Assembly (NCBI RefSeq): GCF_037325665.1
Contig: NC_090248.1
Coordinates: 17,956,185-18,020,184, forward strand
Direction of reading: 5' to 3'
Source of the DNA: Littorina saxatilis
Lineage: Eukaryota; Mollusca; Gastropoda; Littorinimorpha; Littorinidae
DNA length: 64,000 nucleotides
The translations under genes were made by a program, and so were the position numbers. This document shows, one piece after another, positions 24,435-36,135 of this stretch (its first letter is position 1; the number at the start of each line of letters is the position of its first letter). The notes below the pieces were generated by a model that made no database searches, was not told where the DNA came from, and saw nothing but the letters and a program-made list of their open reading frames with translations.

Positions 24435-24572
24435 TCAGTTATCATCAAGCTCTTCCTCATCGCTGAAGTAAGCATCCTTCTTGTAACGCTTGCGTCGCGG
24501 TTCGTCAGTGTTGAACGACGTTGACGCTGCACTCAGACTGTACATGGCCGCTTCTTCATCCATCTTGCTTTG
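24435..24572 (-). CDS. ZCRB1: ZCRB1 coding exon 6 and stop
   Basis: Encodes [20 protein letters not shown] through [15 protein letters not shown] and a TGA stop. A possible polyadenylation signal (AATAAA on the minus strand) lies at 24100-24105, next to a (CA)n tract. Confidence 0.95.
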   Translation of the reverse strand, partial: QSKMDEEAAMYSLSAASTSFNTDEPRRKRYKKDAYFSDEEELDDN

Positions 24573-26684
24573 CTGCACACAAACAATTGATTTGAAGGTC
24601 TTTAAGTTTGTTCATAAAGAGCATATGAAAGATTGTCATGTTTGTACAAAACTCTGAAAACTGCAGCAATGGTGTATAAAGATACGTTATCGAAGTGAGG
24701 AGAGGAAGCAATCAAGAACTACAGAAAAAGCTCACACTTCAAAAGACATTGGGATGGACACAGCTTGCTTAATTCAACGCCCTCCACAGCGCCCAATACA
24801 GCCCGCTAAACATCCCATATACAGATCCAAGAACGCCCGGAAATGCCCACTGTGCACCATGCTACCAACTTTTACTTTAGCTTCCATATTACCTACAGAA
24901 GAATATAATGCATGTATATGTTTCTGTTTCTACCTGCTTCCTGTGCGGTTTGAGCGTTTACATTTTTGGAAAACATGCTGTGGTTACTTTGCTACCCTTT
25001 TTTCAAGTTTGAAATTGATGGAGTTACTTCCCATGCTCTAGGAAGTGCACAGGAGACGACATCATTCTGTGCGGGAGGCAAAGGGTTAATCATGAAAGTA
25101 ACTGGTAAAGAAATTAAACAACAGTAAACTGGCAGTTGTTTACCACGCAGTATCACAGGGACTTTGTGAGATGACTCCTATTATCTGCATAGGCTTTAGC
25201 TTTTCCAAAAGAAAAGTGGTAAACTGAAAGTGCTAAAATGATATGTTGAAGTCAAGGGTGTTCCTTACTTGGAATTGGACAGCTGCAGCCAGGCTGTCCA
25301 TGGCACCACTGTCCTCTTTCTCAGAGTCAGATGAATTCCTGTAAGGACAAACGTTCAAAGTTTTATTCAAATATGCAACCAATCATAAAGTCAGTGTAGC
25401 TCCCAGACAGAGAGGACAGCCGGTCAGCTTGACCTGGATTCAAATTATACATCGGTCAAAATGTCCTGGATACAAAAAAAAATTGTTGTGTGAGAAGACA
25501 TCCTACATGTCAATGCTTTTGGATATTTGACCGGCCTTTGACTTTAACTGACACATTTTACAGTTTTTAAAAGTGTATGTATGCTGTTAAATGTTTTTGA
25601 ATATGCAGGTACATGTATCTAAAAATTAATTTCCTTTTAGAGAAGACAAAATTAACAAACACTGACCCACCACACACACAATTCGAATCATACAAAACAC
25701 AAGTGTTGTTTCGAGATCAACTACACATGCTGGAGGTACTAGAACATTCAAGGGACAAAACACAGTCAAACCTGCCCTGGCGACCACCTCTTTATTTTGA
25801 CCAGCTACCAATTATGGCCACCAAAAAGGATCTACGATGAAGTTTTTTTTAATTCTATATAATTAATCTTTCCTAGCAACCACCTGTCAATAACGACCAC
25901 GTTTGGTAGGTCACTTGGGTGGTCGTTATTAATAGGTTCTACTGAACTGTTGTACTTAATTTGGATAAGCAATATAGCTTATGCTTAATACATTTGTATA
26001 CACAGCAGATGCTAGAAAGTGTTCCTGGTATATCTTGTCTTTCGTTAAAGCTAGTGACCTGAGTTTTTGTGGCGAGCGGCATGCGGCTACCACCCAGCCA
26101 AACACCACGGACCTTAGTGCAAACAGAAGGAGTGACGGACAGAGTGGAACCATACATACACTCTCCCATAATGTGGGGGGGGGGGGGGTAGGGTATAAAA
26201 ACAGGTAAACAAAGATATACATACTGTTCTTCATCATCACCATCTCCATGCCCTTTCTTGAGCTTCTTTTTCTTTGGGGGCGGTTCACGCTCACCCAACA
26301 GATTCTTCGGGCACTGGTAACTGAGGTGACCAGAATCCTGAAAAACATAAGTAAAGCAATTGACTAAACAGAAATACATAATTCATGAAAAAGAAAATGA
26401 CAACAGAAACAAGAACAAGAAAAACAGAACTGATCAAGAAAAAAAGAAAAAATAGTGTAACAAGAAAAACTAGCAAACATATTTCTTACAACTACAGAAA
26501 GACACAAACTCATGTAAAACATGATTTACATAATCACATGTAGATATTTGAAAGAACTTGAAGTTATCAATTTATGAAAATGTATACCTGCTTACATGGT
26601 GTGTAAAAACTGTGACAGCAATGAAAACGACATGGCTGCATGAATCCCCTAATCAGGAATCCTGTTAAGTGTTATCCATATCTA

Positions 26685-26719
<35 letters not shown>

Positions 26720-29700
26720 CTATATCTATATACGGCTTGTGTGTGTCTGTCTGTGTGTTCGCTATGCACGGCCAAAGTTCTCGATGGATCTGCTTCAAAT
26801 TTGGTGGGCATAATTATTCAGGTAGACCCCGGACACAACCTGGTCGATGAAAATTCTCAACACGTGCTCTCAGCGCGCAGCGCTGAACCGATTTTGGTTT
26901 TTATGGTTTTTCTGTACATCCATTCCCAGTAACTCTTCCTTATCTTCTCCAGTGTTTTGCGCGTTTATCTCCCTTTCTTCGTGTGGCGTCAATCGCGTAC
27001 GGTGCGCCACTCACCCGGCGAAGCCGGTGTACCACTCACCCGGCAAAGCCGGGTATTCGGCTCTACTTCTTCCCGGTGAAGCCGGTACCCGGCGAAGCGG
27101 GTAATCATCTAGTATATATATATACGGCCAAGGCTCAGAAATGGTGTCGAAAGTTGTGACAAAAGGTGATTTTGTTAGAATGTGTCATTTATATGGTATA
27201 GTTTGAGGAGAACAATGTAACAAATCCAACACAACAAGTCCTGAAGAAATTGGTCATTTATTTCATCCATTGTACACAGAATAGTGTTCATGTGCTGTTC
27301 ATAACACTAACAACATGTCACAAGATTAAAACAATGATTCAGTGAAATCATACTACATTCCATGTAAAACAAACATTGCACTTGATAGAAAACTCCTGAA
27401 TAAAAATGTATGTACAAAATAAGGATTGCAGTGTGAGCCAAAAGCCTAGAGAAACAATGCCTGCTCATGCAGTTCATAACATTACACCAATGTGAGGGTG
27501 CTTTGACTATCAAGATCCAATCATACCTTTTCTTCAGCAAAATAAAGATGAGTAATGCATAAACCAACCCAAAATATCACAAGCAAACTTCCGAGTGGTT
27601 TCACATGCAAAACCTAGCTCCCATAATGCCATAGACCCTTGTATAACCAGCACTGTGAATTTCATTTTTAAGAGAAACAAACAGAAAAAGTCAAGTGAAA
27701 GATTTAGTCAACTGACAGAAACTATCAATTCATTAACAACTAGCCAAAAATCAAGTTAAAATACACCCACAGGCAGAGAAATCTGTCATTGCTATTTGCT
27801 GTTAACTTTAGACGTGACAATTTACTTTTTCAAACACAGCAGTCAAATCTTGCAGAACTTTGGCACACTACATACACTCATGCTATACAAAATCTTGCAA
27901 CTTTAAGTACTTGGCCATTAATCAAAAAAAAGAGGTGGAGTTCATAACTTTACGACAAACTGTATGGAATTTTGAGCAAATATGAATATTTTGGCTGAAA
28001 GATCACACAACAGCTTAATATTAAGGTTACAGAACATAACTCTTGTGAGACAAAAGCAAATTACACAATTTGGAAAGAAATACTGACACATTTAATATAA
28101 ATGGTCATAACATTACATCACAGGATGGACACAGAAAAAGGACTGTACAAGAATTTGTGAGCAAAATGCAAACACGCATGGTTTAAATAGCAGAAAAGCA
28201 TGTTTAAACAAACTATATTACACAGAAAGCCCTGTTATTATGAATTCAGATGTTCATAACGTTAAACTTTCAGTTGAATTGAACACAATTGCACGCTTAT
28301 ATGTTTGAGTGGTGTAGTTGTGGAGGACTGCCATAACATCAGTCAACTGAATACAAAACTCTGACACTGGCCCAGCTGGCCATTTCCATCCATCCCGGAC
28401 CTTCTCCAGGTACCTGCCCCAGCAGCCCTCACCTGTGATCTTTGTCACCTGCAACAGGAGCAATGGCAATCAGAGAGATGTTTGATGCTAAAAATAAACA
28501 GCTAGGCCCATTATCAGGCCACAAGTCAGCTGCTCCAGTAATTTCAACTTCCTGTTCATTACAGATCCCTTCTTTAAGACCCTCTAAGTTAAGACTTCCC
28601 CCTTTTTAAGACCTTGGTTGTTCTCATTTTTTTCCCATAGCATGTCACTCAACGTCCATTTTAACCCTTACACTGGTGCAATTCTGTTACACATGTTACA
28701 TAACCACTGGTGAATTAACAGAGAGAAAAATAAAGAAAAACGGTCATATAGGTTTTCGCATCCATGGGAGGTAATTGGAACCGACCAAACAGACTGAGCC
28801 AGTAGCGCGACATATGTCGTGACAACCAGGTGACAGTATATGTAAAGTAGCGCGACATATGTCGCGACAACCAGCCTAAGGGTTAAGACTCCCTCATTTT
28901 TAAGATCTGTCTTTCTTAGATCTGAAAGCATTTATCAAAAACTGAAGGCAATAAAAAGGCATGCAGAGATTGAGAGTTGGTAAACATTTTTTTTACCTGC
29001 GCCACAAACAGCCCTTCCCAACTATGAGCTTGACCTGGATGAAGTCTCCTGGGCAAATCTTGGGCCTGGCAGAAGTGGGCAGAACGTTCCATGAAACCAA
29101 CCATGAATACCTACTTTTCTATACAATAAAATGGTATCACAACATCTTGCCTTTATAAAGAATTATGAAAATATATGAAATTTTAATATTACACCAACAA
29201 TTCCCTCCCCATGAAGATGCTATTGATAATCAGGATATACTTCATAAAAAAAGCCAAATGCAAGAACATGAGTGAATAGTGAAAGTGGTCCAAGCATGCC
29301 AACAAAATTAATTAACCAACAATACCAGGTGGTAAGCAAGCCACAAAATGGTTTGGAGACTAGAGTCCAGGTGGTGCGTCATCCCCACGGGTGCTTGTCC
29401 ACAGGATGATGAACGGCTCAGTGGCTTGGAGAGGAGCTTCTCGCGGCTCCAGCAGACGGTGCAGATCGTGCCCGACGTTGAAGCCTCAGCCTTAAGGGTA
29501 GGCAGAATATACCTGCATTTGCAACACGCTTGCTAAGGCGTGTAGCTGCCAGATCCCCATGTCGCGGCTCCTGTTCTTGATGGTCATTATTTCTGCCTCG
29601 AAAACCTGTGGCACAACTTGCTCGTCGACATTCTTTGGCAGGTCTCCGGAGTAGAAGGCGTAGGCCCGGGAGATGCTGTGCGCAGGCTGAGCAAATAGGC

Positions 29701-32700
29701 CCTTAGCCAGAAATGTGTTGCTCAGGTACACATCTCTATGAGTGATTCGTTCACATGTGATCCTCACTCGCATTTCCTCGTGGAATTCCTGACAGCCAAA
29801 AGCCGCCAAGGACCCACATTGTGGCAGACAGTTGCCATCAGGCTTGATGGTGACTGGATGAGCTGCGGGGGCATCAAAAGGGTACAGGGGTAAGGAAAGA
29901 GGGTCAGCAGGTTGGGGAGAGATGTTGAAGGGCCTTGGTGCAGTTGCATATGATGCAATCAGAATATTGCATTCTGAATGCACAAACTCTGCCAGTTCTG
30001 TTTGTTTTTATGGCCTGCATCCTGCCAAGCAAATAGCTGAACAGGTCCCTTCTCTTAGCTGATTGGACAGGCGTGGTGCTGATTGGAGAAGAGGGGACTG
30101 GATGAGGGTTGTTGGTTGTCGGCCCGCTGCCTTCCATGGGAGAGGGGACTGGATGAGGGTTGTTGGTTGTTGGCCTGCTGCCTTCCATGGGAGAAGGGAC
30201 TGGATGAGGGTTGTTGGTTGTCGGCCCGCTGCCTTCCATGGGAGAAGGGACTGGATGAGGGTTGTTGGTTGTTGGCCTGCTGCCTTCCATGGGAGAGGGG
30301 ACTGGATGAGGGTTGTTGGTTGTTGGCCTGCTGCCTTCCATGGGAGAGGGGACTCGATGAGGGTTGTTGGTTGGCGGCCCGCTGCCTTCCATGGGAGAGG
30401 GGACTGGATGAGGGTTGTTGGTTGTTGGTCTGCTGCCTTCCATGGGAGAGGGGACTCGATGAGGGTTGTTGGTTGGCGGCCCGCTGCCTTCCATGGGAGA
30501 GGGGACTGGATGAGGGTTGTTGGTTGTCGGCCTGCTGCCTACCATGGGAGAGGGGACTCGATGAGGGTTGTTGGTTGTCAGCCCGCTGCCTAGAGGCCAG
30601 AATTTGCAGCGACGCCACACGCCCTCTGGGATGCTCTCCATTTCCAGGCAGGTCTCACCAGTCATGCAGACCTGGCAGTGGCATGCCAAGCCCCTGTACT
30701 CCACAACATTCGGCTCGTCTGTTGACCGAACAGAATGGAGCTTAAGCGTCTGGGGAAGCGCATTTCTTGGGCAACGTCCAGGGCGATCTCTGACAATCGC
30801 CTCCCTGTCCACCCAAAGGAAGACACGGCAGCTGTTGAGGTCTGCTGTTCAGGATCCTCTGTGAAGGTTGTCGAGATCTGATCACAGCCTGTAAATAAAA
30901 AGCATAAGTGTATGATCATTTTTAACCAGTATCATGCACTCACCGGACAGCGACAGATTTAAACAAATTTAAGGCTCAAGGCAATCAATATAATATTCAA
31001 GCTATTCCACAAAATTCCTGTTACATAGCGTTTGTTTGTTTGTTTGTTTGCTTAACGCCCAGCCGACCACGAAGGGCCATATCAGGGCGGTTTACATAGC
31101 GTGAAACCGAACATTATAAATTGTGAAACTCAGAAAGACTGAAAAACAGCAAAGCAGAGTCAGCAAAACAATAGCCTATAATTCTATATTGATGCACCTG
31201 CTTGCCCAGCACAGCCTGTGTAGCAGCTGCTTTGACCACACCACCCACACCATCAGAGGGTCCTTTGCCATGGGACGAACCGAAGAAGGAGCGCTCCATT
31301 TCGATCCCATGGTCACTGGATGAGTGGGAGATGTCCATGAATGGCTCCTTGCTCTTGAATTGGCAACCTGCACCATCCGTGAACTGAAACTGAAGACAAC
31401 TAAGAATGAAAAACTAGGCCATGCACCTTCAGTATATTTGAATAAAAACCTTCATGCTCAGCATATCCTGTACGACGATAAAAAAAAGCAAAACAAATCA
31501 AGACTCACCTGCTTTTTGATCTTCAGACCTTGCTTCTCTTTCAGGTGATGCAGGATACGTTCATTGAAGTGGTGGACAGTACAGGCATCCTTCGGCATGT
31601 TCTCTGCCATGATGACCACACTCTCAGTTGTGAGATCACCACACGGGCATCTGAAACGCAGAAAAGTCAATGTCAAACACCACTGTTTATGACCTCAGTC
31701 TCTGAAGATCATTCCAAGCAAGGGCTGGCAAAGAAAGCCTTCATTCAGTTCTATCATCACATTTATGTTCAACTCAGCCAAGAGACATATCTAACTGTAA
31801 AATAAACACATGCATGACCATTGTGATCATTTGAATAACAAAACGAATCAGGTAGGTAATGATACAGCCTGTAGACCTGTCATTCTAAAATACAGTGTCG
31901 AGTGGGCATACCTGTAATAGGTGACTGACGGACATTCTGGAACTCGCACCTGTAGTTCTGGGTGAAGTCCATCAGTGTGAGGATGTTACCCTGAGACAAC
32001 TGGTCACGCAGCTGCCGGAGCTGCTGGTACTGCCACATAGCAGTCGCGATGTGCATGCCATATGTTTGCATCTCCTGTTCCAGCTGATGAAGCAACATGG
32101 AAACGTTTCCCTGCAACAAAAGATGCACAATGAAGTGACAGGATCTCAGTAACATCAGGTAATAGCCACTTAAGACAGAATTGTTGCAAATAACTATATT
32201 TTAGCATGTGTTGTATCAGTAAGTACTGCACTTCTTTAGTTATGATATTTGGTACGCCCTTTTCTTGTATAAGCACTGACCTGTTTGGTGATGTTATTCA
32301 TGCATCATGCACCATCCATGGAACCAGGCTACGATCTTGTCTTGGGGAAGTGATACAAATGCAGAGAGCAGTTGGGGAATGCCACAGTCTTTGCACCTTC
32401 GATCTCTGCGCACAAGCCAGCTTCGACACGCGGTCCCCATCTTTGCACAGGGTGCGGTCCAGGGCTTCTTTTGGGCTTGCTGGCAAATCCACTCCTGCAG
32501 CCTTGCACAGTGGAACCAACGCTTCCAATCTCTACGCGAACAGTTCGCGCATGTCTTACAGACACAGCTTGTCTGTTTCAGGTGTTTAACTGTCAGGATA
32601 TGCTGTGGCCTCAGACGCTTGAATGTGGCGAAGGAGATGTCGCAACCACCTGAAAATAAAGCAACACAATGATAAACAAGAAATTCCTTCGAGGTAGGAA

Positions 32701-35700
32701 AAACACCCCCGTTGGTCAAAGGGAAATAACCATTCTCACTGCCACCAACTGAGAAGGTTATTTCCCTTTGACCATTAATATGTCACTCTATAAGTCCTTG
32801 TAGAATCTTAATCCACCAATAACTCCCTAACCGTGTGTTTGACTGGTCCCAATTTTTGTAAGGACCGTCTCAGGAATGTATAGAACCTGTTCACCAAGTT
32901 TGGTGACGATCGGTCCGTTCATTCTTGAGATCTATATGCGAACACAAACACACAAACACATCGACCGAAACCTATACACACCCCTATACCGGGGGTGTAA
33001 TAATGACAAGTTAGTTGTGATTCATAACTCAGGTCTAGCTCAAGCACAACACTCACCCTTGCCTTGGTATATCAATTAGAGTTTCACGAGTGATCCAGAG
33101 AATGATTAACAATGACAAAAACAAAACAAACCTGTCTCCTGCATGAAATCCGTGAAGAACCTCTTCAATGATTTGGGCAGGCATGACACTGGCACCAGGT
33201 CCTTCTTCACCATCCTCTTATCTGGAACCACAACAGAGGCCTCTGGTCTTCCGTAAAACTCCTTCACAAGTCGAACTAGCTCATCGGGTATCCTGTTTCC
33301 ATGGTGCTGTTTTTTTTAGGCCCATCATGTTGTCGGAATATGCCTTGTCCATCTCCTCTTCTTCTATCTGCAGACAGCTAGCCACCTTGACGAAATGCCA
33401 GCATTGACCAAGGAGCTTGCTCACTTGGAGAACACTGTTTTGTGACATCTGCACAAGGATGTGCAAACCGCCAAACGCCTTTTCTGTTTCTCTTTGGAAA
33501 CCTTGTCTTTTTTCTGGGTGAGTGAGGACATGTGATTTTGCATGTTTTCTTCAAACAAGTTCAACGGTGCAAGAACGCCAACACGTTTCATTGCTGCACG
33601 TTTCCTGGGACTCTTGGAGGCTTGCTGCATGGATCTTGTAGGCCACCGCCTCGGCAAATTTGATAGGGTCCTTTGGCAGGCTGGCACGAGACGCTGCCTT
33701 CCGTACAGCCTCCGGGGTCTTAAAAAGGGAACCAGAAGTACAACCTGGAAACACAATGATTGCAATTATTTCACAACAATGAACATGAATAATAATCCTC
33801 CACGTTACTTTATGACTATGTGAAGTAACATCCATAAAAGAACTTAGATCTTAACAGTGCTACCAATATCATCTAATAAATTGAGCAGAAAGAGGAAGGC
33901 GTTATGTTATGCAAAACATCAAGGAGCAAACAGGCCAGCTGTAGATTGGTCCAACAGACTCTTGGCTTGAAAATATCTTATTCCAATTAAGTTTGAGATA
34001 TGCACCACTTGCAGGATGTTGCCTGTCACTTCACACCCGCTTCTATGGAAGGTCATCAGATCCTAATGTAGGTTCTGCTGGTTGAAAGAAAAATAAGTAA
34101 GTTATCTAGACCTTAAAATGCAATCATGTACTCGCTGTGAATCTAAACAAAATGTATGGTTCTCACAACAGCCGTCACTTTCTATAACTATTAGTAACAA
34201 AAAAAGAAGAGACATGTAACCCTAACAATGTCCTTCTGGACCAATAAAGTGCTTAGCAAGGCAAATCAACAGGGCATGCATTGTAAACATGAAATTCATA
34301 ATTACCAGCTCGGTCAGTCAGTTCAGCGTTTTCCTTCTGCACTTTGGATGCCCAGTACCTGGCCATGCGCCTGAAACGGGACACAACATTACATTAACAT
34401 AGGTAGTTTTAAAAATGAGATCACTCACTGTATTTATGATCTCCTTGTTCTTGCAGACACACCAATTGTGCCTAAAAACAACACACACCTGATAGCTTGC
34501 TATGGAATAAAATGTGCTTACATAATTGGTTTACCCCTGCCCCATCCTCATTGGTCACTATAATCAGCATCCACCTCTCACAAATTGAAAATACAAGTAA
34601 AACCCACTTTTCATTTGTTTGATGACGTTTTTGCTGAGTATGATGTGTGCGCCATTCACGCATGTACTCACGGCTCTTGTTCCGCCTTTCAAGTTGCTGC
34701 TGTTTCAGCTTGTCCTTGTCGCTCCTTGTCACTGCCGCTGCCTCCTCTCGCTTCTTCCTCTGTCTGTAGTTATACTGTCGGAGACGTTGAAGAGCCCTGT
34801 TGGTGAAACATACAGTTAATGTTCATATTAGGTAAAACAATCATAAAATGACCAACTCTGGGTATAGTGCTTTGTAAATGGCTATAAGAGTTTAGACACT
34901 GAGGAACAACACGTAATATACAAAATATCAACATCCTCAACATGTTTTAGAAGACCTCTCATTCCCCTTCTCCCACACACACCAAAATAAAACATACAAA
35001 ACTCACAAAAGAAGAAAGCAAGCTATCAAACCTGTTTCTAGCCTTCTGCTCTTCCGACATTTTCCCTCTTTGGCATTTGAGCCTCTGTCCCTCCTTCTCC
35101 CTGAAGGATTGTTCCTCATCAGGCCCAGCCTCTCTCAACTTCTTGATTTTTCTCTGCCACCTGGACAAAATCTCTCCAGAAGTTGCAGGTCCGCCTTCAT
35201 CTTTGCTATCAGGATCCTCAAAGGAGTATTTGTGGTTTCTTTTTGACTGCCTGAGCAGATATGCAATATCTGGGAAAATCAAAAGTTGCATTACCTGCAT
35301 GCCTACAAGAAGTCGCAACATCGCTATGTGTGAAAGTTATAAACAACAGAATTTGTCTACTATACATGAACCCATGAAATTAATTTGTCTGCAAATAAAA
35401 ACGTGCACACTCAATAGACAGACTGTAAAAGAAAAGAATTTAACAGATATCTCTAAGCATTAGGTCAGCTAACATCCACATCTGAAATCTGCTGTAAAGT
35501 TATGAACAACAAAACAGTGCCTGAAGTCAAACATTGGTGATTGCACTGAAACTGCAGAAAAAAACAGATATTAATTGCTGCTGAAAAAGCAAGAGAAAGG
35601 TTATCTCAGTAATTAATGTTGGCTCTAGGTAGGCACATATGAAGGTATCAGTCTTGCAAAAAAGCTTTTAGCAAAATTATCAATAAAACACAACAACACT

Positions 35701-36097
35701 TTATATTTTCGGATACAGAAGTCAATAAGGAATACAACGCTATAACTTTTGCAAATCAATTTTAGATCTTTGAAAAAAGGAAGAAAATGGCAAATTTTGA
35801 ATGAACATTTCGTAAAATAATTTTTAAGGTAGAAAGCTCAAATGCAATCCCATAGTCTGGACCGAGTCAAACACTGTGTGACAAAAAATTCAATCAAATT
35901 GATGAACAAATGTGGCCGTGAGAATGCCCCCTCAACTTTTACAAACACAGGCAAATATGACGTCATCAATGAACCCTATCAAAAATCGGCAAAATATGTT
36001 TCAAGCAAATGCTCCCAAAAATTCCTGTACCAATTTTCATAACAATCCGTCCGGTAGTTTTTGAGAAATGCTTTTCACAGACAGACAGACAGACACA

Positions 36098-36135
<38 letters not shown>

